From positions 1 to 14,671 of the forward strand of contig ONVB01000360.1 in NCBI GenBank assembly GCA_900321145.1: a DNA stretch of 14,671 nucleotides, in the 5' to 3' direction. The position numbers and the translations under genes were made by a program. Each line of letters begins with the position of its first letter. The stretch's first letter is position 1. Below the pieces are notes generated by a model. It had not been told where the DNA came from. It worked only from the letters and a program-made list of their open reading frames with translations, and ran no database searches. Positions 6,833 to 14,671 of this stretch are shown piece by piece. This stretch comes from an uncultured Eubacteriales bacterium. GTDB taxonomy: Bacteria; Bacillota; Clostridia; Lachnospirales; Lachnospiraceae.

Positions 6833-7180
6833 ATGGATAAGGAGAACATAGGAACCATTAAGATAGCCGACGATGTGGTCAGCACCATAGCAGGTATTGC
6901 GGCGACCGAGGTTGACGGTGTATCGAGGCTTGCGGGCGGGATAACCAAGGATGATGTAGCCAAGACCTCCAAGCGCACTCTGTCCAAGGGTGTCAGTGCG
7001 GTTATCAGTCACGGAGACGTAACAGTCGACCTGTCTTATGAGCTTTCCTTTGGTTTCAGCGTAAAGAAGGTGTCTGAGGATGTTCAGAACAAGGTAAAGC
7101 AGGCTATAGAGACCATGACAGGTCTGCATGTATCCAGGGTAAATGTAGTAGTTTCGGGAATATCGGCTGATAGGAATTAG
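6833..7180 (+). CDS. yqhY: Asp23/Gls24 family envelope-stress protein, YqhY-like
   Basis: The 115-residue protein belongs to the Asp23 (DUF322) family, small cytoplasmic proteins linked to the membrane and to alkaline or envelope stress. In B. subtilis the YqhY member is tied to acetyl-CoA carboxylase and precedes nusB. Family marks are the start GTIKIADDVVSTIAGIAATEVDGV (with the usual helix), the strand region VTVDLSYELSFGFSV at about 67-81 and the C-terminal VSRVNVVVSGI. The ATG at 6833 follows GAGGGGG (6817-6823) by nine bases. An in-frame TTG at 6806 abuts the upstream hairpin and is unlikely. The symbol follows position and family. The accBC genes that adjoin it in Bacillus are absent here. 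Confidence 0.88.
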   Translation: MDKENIGTIKIADDVVSTIAGIAATEVDGVSRLAGGITKDDVAKTSKRTLSKGVSAVISHGDVTVDLSYELSFGFSVKKVSEDVQNKVKQAIETMTGLHVSRVNVVVSGISADRN

Positions 7181-7184
7181 GATT

Positions 7185-7646
7185 ATGACGAAGAGAAAAG
7201 AACGTGAAAATGTATTTCGTATGCTTTTCAAGGCAGGTTTTGTGCCGCCGGAAGAGATGGCGGAAAGTGTGGATATAAGTCTTGAGAGCATGCGTGAGGA
7301 GCCTGACGAAGAGGAGTTCCTCTTCCTTCATGACAGCGAACCCTTAGATGAAGCTGAGGAAGCAAGGATCAGGGCAAAGGTCGGTGCTGTTGTTGCGATG
7401 CTCGATGAGATCGACGCCAAGATAGACAGGGCGGCTACGGGCTGGAGCGTAGACAGGATAGGCAAGGCTGAGCTTGCCATATTGCGCCTTGCGGTATACG
7501 AGATGTACCATGACGATGAGGTGCCTTTTAAGGTGGCCATCAATGAAGCGATTGAGCTTTCGAAGATCTATTGCGGTGATGAGGCTCGCTCCTTTGTCAA
7601 CGGAATACTCGGTAAGATCGGGAAATTAAAGGATAATTTGGATTGA
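7185..7646 (+). CDS. nusB: Transcription antitermination protein NusB
   Basis: NusB pairs with NusE (ribosomal protein S10) on boxA RNA to keep RNA polymerase running through rRNA operons. The all-helical fold is evident from RERENVFRMLFKAGF-like residues at the N-terminus and the C-terminal signature WSVDRIGKAELAILRLAVYE, KVAINEAIELSKIY and SFVNGILGKI. At 153 residues it is slightly longer than usual. The extra length is an acidic stretch (about 24-60, with EEPDEEEF and DEAEEA) between the first helices. The start lies four bases after the yqhY stop, with AGGA at 7172-7175. Its stop overlaps the xseA start. Confidence 0.95.
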   Translation: MTKRKERENVFRMLFKAGFVPPEEMAESVDISLESMREEPDEEEFLFLHDSEPLDEAEEARIRAKVGAVVAMLDEIDAKIDRAATGWSVDRIGKAELAILRLAVYEMYHDDEVPFKVAINEAIELSKIYCGDEARSFVNGILGKIGKLKDNLD

Positions 7647-8839
7647 AAGTATATACCGTAGGACAGATAAATCAATATATTAAGAATATCATTTCGCAGG
7701 ACTATCTCTTAAAGAAGCTCGTCATAAAGGGCGAGCTTTCAAATGTCAAGTATCACAGCCAGGGACATATCTATTTTTCGTTAAAGGATGAGACCGGTTC
7801 TATCTCCGCGGTTATGTTCAAAGGGAATACCGGCAGCCTTAAATTCAAGCTTGAAAACGGAAAATCGGTTTTTGTCTCGGGTTATGTGGATGTGTACGAA
7901 AGAGACGGCAAGTACCAGCTCTATGCCAGAGAGATCATCGAAGAGGGCGTGGGCGACCTGCAGAAGAGATTTGAGGAGCTTAAGCTAAAGCTCAACGAGG
8001 AGGGACTGTTCGATCCCGAGCACAGGAAGAAGATTCCTCCGTATCCGAAGAATATAGGAGTGGTAAGTGCCAGTACCGGCGCTGCCATTCAGGATATAAT
8101 AAATGTATCGCGCAGGCGGAACCCTTACGTGCAGCTTATCCTATGCCCTGCGAAGGTTCAGGGCGAGGGCTCGGCGGAAAGCGTGGCAAGAGGTATAAAG
8201 CGCTTGGACGAAATGGGACTCGACCTTATCATAGTTGCAAGAGGCGGAGGATCGATGGAGGACCTGTGGTCCTTCAATGAGGAGATAGTCGTAAGGGCCA
8301 TATATGACGCGAAGACGCCCATCATAACGGGTATAGGTCATGAGATAGACATCACCCTCTCGGACTACGCAGCGGATCTGAGGGCTTCTACTCCGTCGCA
8401 GGCAGCGGAATACGCGGTCTTTGATGTGATGACAGAGGTTAATATGCTCAGGGCAAAGAGACTCAGGCTTGCCCAGGCCATGGAGCTTAAGCTGAAGTCG
8501 GTGAGGCTGAAGCTTATGAACAAGGCAGGGGTCATAGAGGCTTTAAGTCCAGAGAGACGTCTGAGAAACCGGCAGCAGGAGCTTGCGGCTTATTACGACA
8601 GGATGAAGCATGCCGTAGAGAGAAGATATGACAGATATAAGCATAAGCTCGATGTATATACAGCCAAGATAGATGCTTTAAGACCGAGCGCAAAGCTGGT
8701 AGGCGGCTTCGGCTATGTCGAGATCGGCGGTGAGGCACTGACCGATATAGATAAGGTCAAAAAGGGCGATGAGCTTCAGGTGACCGTAAAGGACGGAAGC
8801 GTGAAGGCGATTGTAAGCGAGGTAAAAAGGGGTATATAA
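7643..8839 (+). CDS. xseA: Exodeoxyribonuclease VII large subunit
   Basis: This is the catalytic subunit of exonuclease VII, which degrades single-stranded DNA from both ends together with XseB. The 398 residues cover an OB-fold (about 1-100, starting VYTVGQINQYIK) and the catalytic domain. Conserved parts include GVVSASTGAAIQDI (139-152), ARGGGSMEDLWSFNEE (199-214) and GIGHEID (230-236). A long helical region (about 260-345) leads to the C-terminal LVGGFGYV segment. The start is TTG at 7643, with AAAGGA at 7628-7633. It matches where homologues begin and no ATG or GTG fits. TTGA overlaps the nusB stop, implying coupling. The stop abuts the xseB start. The folD gene that precedes xseA in Bacillus is missing here. 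Confidence 0.96.
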   Translation: MKVYTVGQINQYIKNIISQDYLLKKLVIKGELSNVKYHSQGHIYFSLKDETGSISAVMFKGNTGSLKFKLENGKSVFVSGYVDVYERDGKYQLYAREIIEEGVGDLQKRFEELKLKLNEEGLFDPEHRKKIPPYPKNIGVVSASTGAAIQDIINVSRRRNPYVQLILCPAKVQGEGSAESVARGIKRLDEMGLDLIIVARGGGSMEDLWSFNEEIVVRAIYDAKTPIITGIGHEIDITLSDYAADLRASTPSQAAEYAVFDVMTEVNMLRAKRLRLAQAMELKLKSVRLKLMNKAGVIEALSPERRLRNRQQELAAYYDRMKHAVERRYDRYKHKLDVYTAKIDALRPSAKLVGGFGYVEIGGEALTDIDKVKKGDELQVTVKDGSVKAIVSEVKRGI

Positions 8840-9064
8840 ATGAACGAGAATATAACAATAGAAGAATTGGATGACGAGAAACAGGAGATAGTCATAGAGG
8901 ATGTCATGAAGCGCCTGGATGAAATATGTGCCGGGCTTGAGAGTGAGCAGACTTCGCTTAAGGAGTCCATGGCGCTTTACGCGGAAGGCGTGAAGCTTGC
9001 GGCTCTTGCGAGGGAAAACCTCGAGGGTATCGAAAAGGAGATAAAGATACTAAATGAGATATGA
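8840..9064 (+). CDS. xseB: Exodeoxyribonuclease VII small subunit
   Basis: The 74-residue protein is the small helical subunit of exonuclease VII; several copies bind one XseA. The family core is plain: RLDEICAGLESEQTSLKESM followed by ALYAEGVKLA and ENLEGIEKEI. The N-terminal 20 residues are acidic (EELDDEKQEIVIED). The ATG at 8840 directly follows the xseA TAA, with AAGGGG at 8827-8832. Its last 11 bases overlap the ispA start, a layout that favours coupled translation. Confidence 0.93.
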   Translation: MNENITIEELDDEKQEIVIEDVMKRLDEICAGLESEQTSLKESMALYAEGVKLAALARENLEGIEKEIKILNEI

Positions 9065-9959
9065 TGTAAGTCAGATCGAAGAGATGATATATCCCTTTCT
9101 TCCGAAGGAGGATGAGGAGTTCGGGATATCAGCGATACAGGCGGCAAATTATGGTTTCAAGGCAGGAGGCAAGAGACTTCGCCCCATGATGATGCGCCTG
9201 GTATTTGATATGCTCTATAACAAGCCTGCGGTGACAAAATCGGATGAATATGTTATAAGAGCATTTATGGCGGCCTTGGAGATGATACATACGCATTCTT
9301 TGATACATGATGACCTCCCCGCGCTTGATAACGATGAGCTTAGAAGAGGGCTTCCCACGGTTCATGCAAAGTACGGCGAGGCAATGGGAGTGCTCGCGGG
9401 AGATATCCTTTTAAACCACGCCTATGAAACGGTTGCGGAAGCCATGCTTGAAAAACCGGGAGATGTCTGTCTTACAGAAGCCTTCAGAAGGCTGGCTGTC
9501 AACTCCGGTGCAAGCGGTATGCTTGGCGGTCAGTCGCTTGATGTGGAGAAGACCGGCTGTCCTCTCGAAGCTCATGAGCTTGCGTTCATATATGAGAACA
9601 AGACTGCGGCCCTTATCGAATGCGCATTGATGTGCGGTGCGATACTTGCCGGAGCCTCCCGGGAGACTGTAGCCGGGCTCGAGAAAGCGGGCAGCAATAT
9701 CGGCATTGCCTTTCAGATACGCGACGATATCCTGGATATAGCGGGCGACGAAGCTAAGCTCGGCAAGCCCGTGAATTCAGACAACGAAAATGATAAATAT
9801 ACCTACGTCCGGATTCACGGAAAAGAGGAATCGGAAGCACGGGTAAAGCAGCTGACGGATGAGGCGGTGGAGCTGATAGAATCCATAGATGCTGTCGACA
9901 AAGAGGCGGCGGATGATCTCATACATTTGTTCCGTTCCCTGACGGACAGAGACCGGTAG
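9054..9959 (+). CDS. ispA: Polyprenyl (farnesyl/geranylgeranyl) diphosphate synthase
   Basis: This enzyme condenses isopentenyl diphosphate onto allylic diphosphates to make C15 or C20 prenyl chains for undecaprenol and quinone precursors. The 301-residue length is typical. Substrate motifs are GGKRLRP (38-44), the first Asp-rich motif DDLPALDND (86-94) with the bacterial-type two-residue insertion, GGQSLD (158-163), the second Asp-rich motif DDILD (224-228) and the C-terminal GKPVNSDNENDKYTY. The residue five before the first motif is His (H81), where E. coli and Bacillus enzymes have Tyr. That position affects chain length, so product length is uncertain. The ATG overlaps xseB by 11 bases; AAGGAG at 9035-9040 lies 13 bases upstream, rather far. 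It is followed by dxs, the first enzyme of the same pathway. Confidence 0.93.
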   Translation: MRYDVSQIEEMIYPFLPKEDEEFGISAIQAANYGFKAGGKRLRPMMMRLVFDMLYNKPAVTKSDEYVIRAFMAALEMIHTHSLIHDDLPALDNDELRRGLPTVHAKYGEAMGVLAGDILLNHAYETVAEAMLEKPGDVCLTEAFRRLAVNSGASGMLGGQSLDVEKTGCPLEAHELAFIYENKTAALIECALMCGAILAGASRETVAGLEKAGSNIGIAFQIRDDILDIAGDEAKLGKPVNSDNENDKYTYVRIHGKEESEARVKQLTDEAVELIESIDAVDKEAADDLIHLFRSLTDRDR

Positions 9960-10011
9960 CATATATGACCGGAAGACTTAGCCGGTGACAAATAAGTGAG
10001 GCACAGGTAAA

Positions 10012-11889
10012 TTGAGCTATTTAGAACAGATAAAAAAACCAAATGACATAAAGAAACTCTCCAAGCCGGAGGTTAAGGAGCTGACACGAGAGATCCGCGA
10101 ATTTCTGATCTCCTCGATCAGCGAGACAGGCGGACATCTGGCCTCCAACTTAGGCTCGGTAGAGCTGACCATAGCTCTTCATCTCGTGATGAACTTTCCC
10201 GAGGACAAGCTTATATTTGATGTGGGGCACCAGTGCTATACGCATAAGATACTGACAGGCAGAGCCGGTGAGTTCTCCGGACTCCGCAGGAAAAACGGGA
10301 TAAGCGGATTCCCCAAGAGATCGGAGAGCGACTGCGATCCCTTCAATACCGGTCACAGCTCTACAAGCATATCGGCCGCTATGGGCTATGCGGTTGCCAG
10401 AGACTTGAGAGGCGGCGACGAGAAGATCGCCTGTGTTATAGGAGACGGATCCCTGACGGGCGGCATGGTCTATGAAGCCATAAACTGTCTTGCCCAGGAG
10501 AAAACTCCGATGGTCATCATATTGAACGATAACGAGATGTCCATAGACAGAAATGTGGGCGGTATATCAAAATATCTTACGAGCATACGTGTGGGCTCTG
10601 CATATAACGATCTTAAGAACGGAGTCGAGGCTACGCTTCTTGCCACAAGAACCGGCGAGAAGGTGGCGAAGACCATCAAGCGCTCCAAAGATTCGATCAA
10701 GAACCTTTTTGTACCCGGAAGCTTCTTTGAGGAACTCGGTATCACATATATCGGCCCCATAGACGGGCATGACATCTACGGCATGGTGAACACTATCAGC
10801 AGTGCCTTCAGGCTGAACAAGCCTATAGTGATCCATGTCAAGACAGTCAAGGGCAAGGGCTTTCGCCCTGCGCGAAAGCATCCGGATTATTTCCATGGGG
10901 TTGAACCCTTTGACAGGAAGACCGGCAAACCCTTACAACCAAAGGAGAGAAAAACATATACGGATATATTCTCCAGACATATGGTCACCTTGGGAGAGAA
11001 ACACGATGATTTGGTCGCTATAACAGCGGCTATGGCCAAGGGCACTGGGCTGACACGGTTCTGTGACGCATTTCCCGACAGATTCTTTGATGTGGGTATA
11101 GCCGAGCAGCATGCCGTTACATTTGCGGCGGGACTTGCGTGCTCGGGGATCATCCCCGTGGTTGCCGTCTACTCATCGTTTCTGCAGAGAGCATATGATC
11201 AGATACTGCACGATGTATGCCTTCAGAACCTAAAGGTTATATTTGCGGTGGACAGAAGCGGGCTTGTTGGAGCGGACGGAGATACGCATCAGGGAATATA
11301 CGGAGTCTCTTATTTAAGACAGATGCCGGGGCTTACCATACTTGCACCGAAGGACAGGTACGAGCTTATGGCCATGATGGACTACGCCGCAGAGTTGGGC
11401 GGACCTTCCGCAATCCTGTACCCGCGAGGAGGCGCGGCAAAGTGCTACGGTGAAAATCCGATTCCTTTGGAGTACGGCAGAAACGAGATCATGTATAAAA
11501 GCTCTCTTCCGCGTGAAAAGAGCGTGGCTGTTTACTGCGTGGGACATATGACAGAGGAGGGTGTAAAGCTGAAAAATCTCCTTGAAGAAAAGGGATTGGG
11601 AGTAACTCTGATCAATGCAAGATTCATAAATACGGTTGATGAGGGTTGCGTGGAGTATGCGGCCTTTGACCACGCTGTTGTGGCTACTCTGGAGGAAAGC
11701 GTGTCTGCAGGTTCTTATTCGGAGCTTTTAGGCGGGAAGCTTCTTGATGCGGGCTACAAGGGAGACTTTGTGCCGGGAACCATAGAGAACGGCATAGTTG
11801 CCCAGGCCACGGTTGCAGAGCAGAGAAAGACGCTTAAGATAGATGCGCAAAGCATGTATGAGAGGATAATATCGCATGTCGGCGAGTGA
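10012..11889 (+). CDS. dxs: 1-deoxy-D-xylulose-5-phosphate synthase
   Basis: DXS makes deoxyxylulose phosphate from pyruvate and glyceraldehyde 3-phosphate using thiamine diphosphate, the first step of the MEP isoprenoid pathway. The 625-residue length is full. Visible parts are H42 (GGHLASNLG), the H115 motif (TGHSSTS), the thiamine diphosphate motif G144-DG with N172 (ILNDNEMSID), the glutamate E365 (VGIAEQHAVTFAAG) and a complete C-terminal transketolase-like domain. The TTG at 10012 is the only start after an in-frame stop at 9997-9999, and GAGG at 9998-10001 lies ten bases upstream. The 52-base gap after ispA holds no promoter I can support. The last 14 bases overlap tlyA. Confidence 0.97.
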   Translation: MSYLEQIKKPNDIKKLSKPEVKELTREIREFLISSISETGGHLASNLGSVELTIALHLVMNFPEDKLIFDVGHQCYTHKILTGRAGEFSGLRRKNGISGFPKRSESDCDPFNTGHSSTSISAAMGYAVARDLRGGDEKIACVIGDGSLTGGMVYEAINCLAQEKTPMVIILNDNEMSIDRNVGGISKYLTSIRVGSAYNDLKNGVEATLLATRTGEKVAKTIKRSKDSIKNLFVPGSFFEELGITYIGPIDGHDIYGMVNTISSAFRLNKPIVIHVKTVKGKGFRPARKHPDYFHGVEPFDRKTGKPLQPKERKTYTDIFSRHMVTLGEKHDDLVAITAAMAKGTGLTRFCDAFPDRFFDVGIAEQHAVTFAAGLACSGIIPVVAVYSSFLQRAYDQILHDVCLQNLKVIFAVDRSGLVGADGDTHQGIYGVSYLRQMPGLTILAPKDRYELMAMMDYAAELGGPSAILYPRGGAAKCYGENPIPLEYGRNEIMYKSSLPREKSVAVYCVGHMTEEGVKLKNLLEEKGLGVTLINARFINTVDEGCVEYAAFDHAVVATLEESVSAGSYSELLGGKLLDAGYKGDFVPGTIENGIVAQATVAEQRKTLKIDAQSMYERIISHVGE

Positions 11890-12709
11890 TAATAAAACAA
11901 CAAAAAAGAGATTGGATATACTTCTTACGGAAAGAGGGCTTGCTTCTTCAAGAGAAAAGGCGAAGGCGATAATCATGTCGGGAATAGTATTTGTCGACGG
12001 GGAAAGAGAAGACAAGGCCGGCAGTACATTTCCGGAGGAGGCAAAGATAGAGGTAAAGGGCAGTACGAACCCTTATGTGAGCAGGGGAGGACTGAAGCTT
12101 GCGAAGGCCATGGAATCCTTCGGGATCAAGCTTGATAATCTTGTGTGCATGGATGTGGGTGCTTCGACGGGTGGCTTCACCGACTGCATGCTCAAGAACG
12201 GCGCTGTGAAAGTATACTCGGTGGATGTCGGCCACGGGCAGCTCGACTGGGGACTTAGGAACGATGAGCGTGTTGTGGTCATGGAGAAGACCAACATAAG
12301 ATATGTGACGCCCGATGACATAGACGACAGGCTGGATTTTGCCTCTATAGATGTGTCATTTATCTCGCTTGAGAAGGTTCTCCCACCCGTAAGGGAGCTT
12401 TTGAAGGACGACGGTGAGGTTGTTTGCCTTATCAAACCGCAGTTTGAGGCGGGACCTGACAAAGTCGGTAAAAAGGGTGTTGTCAGAGATAAGAAGGTGC
12501 ATGAAGAGGTAGTAGAGCATATAATAGGTTTCGCAGGAGAAAACGGATTTACCGCACTTGCGCTTGATTACTCTCCGGTAAAGGGACCGGAGGGCAACAT
12601 AGAGTATCTGTTGTACTTAAGAAAGTGCGACGGCACTGTCGCGGGTGAACCCGGCAGGACGGATGCCCACGCGGTGGTAGAAGCATCGCATAAGGAACTG
12701 GATGTGTAG
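11876..12709 (+). CDS. tlyA: TlyA/YqxC family rRNA 2'-O-methyltransferase (hemolysin-A-like)
   Basis: TlyA proteins methylate ribose 2'-OH groups of rRNA (16S C1409 and 23S C1920 in mycobacteria); the old hemolysin name reflects early work. The 277 residues begin with an S4 RNA-binding domain (about 11-60, RLDILLTERGLASSREKAKAII). An RrmJ/FtsJ-like methyltransferase follows, with the S-adenosylmethionine site DVGASTGGF (93-101). Likely catalytic residues are K74 in RGGLKL, D159 in SIDVSF, K187 in LIKPQFEAG and E243. Beyond about 252 the tail is short and charged. The ATG at 11876 overlaps the dxs end, with AGAGGA at 11861-11866. B. subtilis has the same dxs-yqxC order. Exact rRNA targets cannot be read from sequence. 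Confidence 0.93.
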   Translation: MSASDNKTTKKRLDILLTERGLASSREKAKAIIMSGIVFVDGEREDKAGSTFPEEAKIEVKGSTNPYVSRGGLKLAKAMESFGIKLDNLVCMDVGASTGGFTDCMLKNGAVKVYSVDVGHGQLDWGLRNDERVVVMEKTNIRYVTPDDIDDRLDFASIDVSFISLEKVLPPVRELLKDDGEVVCLIKPQFEAGPDKVGKKGVVRDKKVHEEVVEHIIGFAGENGFTALALDYSPVKGPEGNIEYLLYLRKCDGTVAGEPGRTDAHAVVEASHKELDV

Positions 12710-12734
12710 GATGATCGATGATCGGGAATGATAT

Positions 12735-13583
12735 ATGAAGGATTTTCTGATAATTGCGAACGATGACAGGGATATAGATCTGTCCGTGAGCAGGAGGCTC
12801 ATAAAGTATATAGAAGAAAAGGGCGGGACCGCAAGGCTTGCGAGCGATATGGTAAGCCATTATGAGAACGGTGTGATAAAGGAAGAGCTGATACGCGGCG
12901 CGGAGTGCTGTATAGTGCTCGGCGGCGACGGAACCATGCTTCATGCGGCACAGGGCATAGGCGGCCGCGATATACCGCTCATGGGAATAAACCTGGGAAC
13001 CTTGGGCTTCCTTACGGAGGTTGAAAGGTCACACGCTGAGGAGGCGGTCGACAGGCTGCTTTCCGACGATATAAGGATAGAAGAGAGAATGATGATAAAG
13101 GGCTCATCCGACGGTTTTGCCGAAGGGAACACCTACCATGTCTTAAATGATGTGGTCATCACCAGAGCAGGCTTCTCGCGCATAATCGCGCTTAAGATAT
13201 ATGTAAATGATCAGCTGCTTGACACTTACAGGGCGGACGGAGTCATCATATCCACGCCTACGGGTTCCACCGGCTACAACCTCTCCGCCGGCGGCCCGAT
13301 AGTAAGTCCGAGCACAAGGGCGATCATTGTCACGCCTATTTCACCGCACAAGCTCTCGGCCAAGAGCATAGTCTTCGATGCGGGTGACAGAATAAGGGTA
13401 TGCATAGAAAAAGGGAGCAGGACGCAGGACACCGAAGCCATAGTTACCTATGACGGTGAAGAAAATATAGGGCTTTCTTACGGTGATGAGATAGAGGTCG
13501 TATGCTCCGAGAGAAGTATAAAGCTTGTCCGGATCCATGACACGAATTTCTACAGCGTGTTAAGGGATAAGATAGGCGGATGA
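12735..13583 (+). CDS. nadK: NAD kinase
   Basis: NAD kinase phosphorylates NAD to NADP with ATP or polyphosphate. Visible motifs in the 282-residue protein are GGDGT (63-67), NLGTLGFLTE (86-95), VLNDVVITR (136-144) and DGVIISTPTGSTGY (168-181), followed by LSAGGPIV. This is a complete, canonical enzyme. The ATG at 12735 has only a weak GGGA (12724-12727) upstream. The 25-base gap after tlyA contains a tandem GATGATC repeat (12710-12723), unusual here but too short to interpret. NadK lies beside recN in many Clostridia, usually with argR between, but only 34 bases separate it from recN here. Confidence 0.96.
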   Translation: MKDFLIIANDDRDIDLSVSRRLIKYIEEKGGTARLASDMVSHYENGVIKEELIRGAECCIVLGGDGTMLHAAQGIGGRDIPLMGINLGTLGFLTEVERSHAEEAVDRLLSDDIRIEERMMIKGSSDGFAEGNTYHVLNDVVITRAGFSRIIALKIYVNDQLLDTYRADGVIISTPTGSTGYNLSAGGPIVSPSTRAIIVTPISPHKLSAKSIVFDAGDRIRVCIEKGSRTQDTEAIVTYDGEENIGLSYGDEIEVVCSERSIKLVRIHDTNFYSVLRDKIGG

Positions 13584-13617
13584 TTTTCGGGAAGAAAGGG
13601 ATAGATAAGGAGATAAA

Positions 13618-14671
13618 ATGCTTCAAAATATCCATATTAAGAATATTGCACTTATAGACGAGATAGACATAGACTTTGCCGGAGGTCTGAACATCCTTAC
13701 GGGTGAGACGGGAGCCGGAAAGTCGATAATCATAGGGGCCATAGGAATAGCTTTGGGAGGCAGGTTCTCCGACGAACTCTTACGAGACAAGTCAAAGGAC
13801 GGACTCCTTGAGCTTACATTTTCCGTTGACAACAATAAGGTTAAAGACGATCTTGACGAACTCGGAGTAACACCGGATGAGGAGGGAAAGCTTCTCATAC
13901 AGAGAAAGCTTGCCGCAAGCGGAAGAACGGTCAACCGTATCAACGGTGAGACGGTAAATGTATCGGTGCTTAAACATGTGTCGTCACAGCTTATCAATCT
14001 GCACGCCCAGCACGAGCAGCAGACTCTGCTTAAGCCGGCTGAACACTTAAGGCTTTTGGATGCCTTCGGTGAGGAGAAGATAAGCGGACTTAAGGAAAAG
14101 GTCGCTAAGATATACAGGGAGTATGACAGTATAAGGAAAGAGCTTGGATCATCCGGGATGGATGAGGGTGAGAGGCTTAAGGAAATTGATTTTCTCGAGT
14201 ACCAGATAAAAGAGATCGAGGCTGCGGCCGTAAGACCGGGCGAGGATACGGAGGTAGAAGAGAAATATATGAAATGCTCGAGGCTGTCACAGTTGAGGGA
14301 CGGAGTAAGCAGGGCTCATGAGCTCACGGGCTATGAGTCAGGAGCAGGTGAGCTTATCGGACGCGCGCTTGCGGAGCTTCGCGGGATAGCCGGATACGAT
14401 GCAGAGATCCAGGGTATGCTTGAGAGTATGGAGACAGTGGACTCGGTATTAAACGACCTTAATCAGGAGCTTTCAAGATATGCGGACGGGCTCAGTGAGG
14501 ATGAGTATCCTGAGGCGGAGCTGTTGGAGAGACTTAATACGATCAATTCACTCAAGCTTAAATACGGCTCAAGCATAGAAGAGATAAACAACAGACTTGC
14601 GGAGTTTAAGGAGAAGTATGATAAGCTCGAGGAGTACGACGCGTACAGGGCCGGGCTTGAGAAGAAACTCA
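13618..14671 (+). CDS. recN: DNA repair protein RecN, 5' part only
   Basis: RecN is an SMC-like ATPase that gathers and holds broken DNA ends for RecA-dependent repair. The frame runs open from the ATG at 13618 to the window edge, covering 351 codons of a protein usually about 550 residues long. The N-terminal LQNIHIKNIALIDEIDIDF and the Walker A loop GETGAGKS are typical. So is the HAQHEQQTLL stretch (near 14002-14031) and the two helical coiled-coil arms with RLNTINSLKLKYG. The Walker B and signature motifs would lie beyond 14671. AAGGAG at 13607-13612 lies five bases before the start. No argR is present between nadK and recN. Confidence 0.96.
   Translation, partial: MLQNIHIKNIALIDEIDIDFAGGLNILTGETGAGKSIIIGAIGIALGGRFSDELLRDKSKDGLLELTFSVDNNKVKDDLDELGVTPDEEGKLLIQRKLAASGRTVNRINGETVNVSVLKHVSSQLINLHAQHEQQTLLKPAEHLRLLDAFGEEKISGLKEKVAKIYREYDSIRKELGSSGMDEGERLKEIDFLEYQIKEIEAAAVRPGEDTEVEEKYMKCSRLSQLRDGVSRAHELTGYESGAGELIGRALAELRGIAGYDAEIQGMLESMETVDSVLNDLNQELSRYADGLSEDEYPEAELLERLNTINSLKLKYGSSIEEINNRLAEFKEKYDKLEEYDAYRAGLEKKL

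Noticed and set aside
12710..12723. Tandem GATGATC repeat before nadK as a protein-binding site
   Set aside because: Two copies of a 7-base unit between closely packed genes are too little to support an operator.

Overview
The window looks like chromosomal DNA of a Clostridia member, most likely Lachnospiraceae. The reasons are the Firmicutes-type gene order (efp, an Asp23-family gene, nusB, xseA, xseB, ispA, dxs, tlyA, nadK, recN), strong GGAGG-type ribosome sites, TTG starts, heavy use of AGA/AGG and ATA codons, and moderate GC. The genus is inference. All 15 genes are on the + strand and coding density is very high. No tRNA, rRNA, CRISPR array, insertion sequence or phage gene was seen, and no gene-free stretch exceeds 300 bases.

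Region 1 (1-2345) holds the 3' end of the helicase gene pcrA, a small membrane protein with an Asp-rich tail that has its own promoter and terminator, and a complete M24 Xaa-Pro peptidase.

Region 2 (2346-6065) is the least conventional part. It is a tight three-gene run: a membrane-anchored HD-GYP protein (probable cyclic-di-GMP phosphodiesterase), a 435-residue protein of no family I recognise, and a GNAT acetyltransferase with a second, degenerate half. The run sits between the peptidase and efp, which are commonly adjacent in Firmicutes.

Region 3 (6066-14671) starts with a good sigma-A promoter and efp, then a strong intercistronic hairpin. It continues as a compact operon-like run: Asp23/YqhY protein, nusB, xseA, xseB, ispA, dxs, tlyA, nadK and the 5' part of recN. 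Many junctions overlap or abut, which suggests translational coupling. The genes serve translation (EF-P, TlyA), transcription antitermination (NusB), DNA repair (exonuclease VII, RecN), isoprenoid supply (DXS, then the prenyl synthase) and NADP supply (NadK). Compared with the Bacillus subtilis version, accBC, folD and the arginine repressor gene are absent here.

Most of the window is housekeeping. I do not see an unmistakable new system. The best candidates for something undescribed are the HD-GYP / orphan / GNAT cassette and, less strongly, the acidic-tailed membrane miniprotein.
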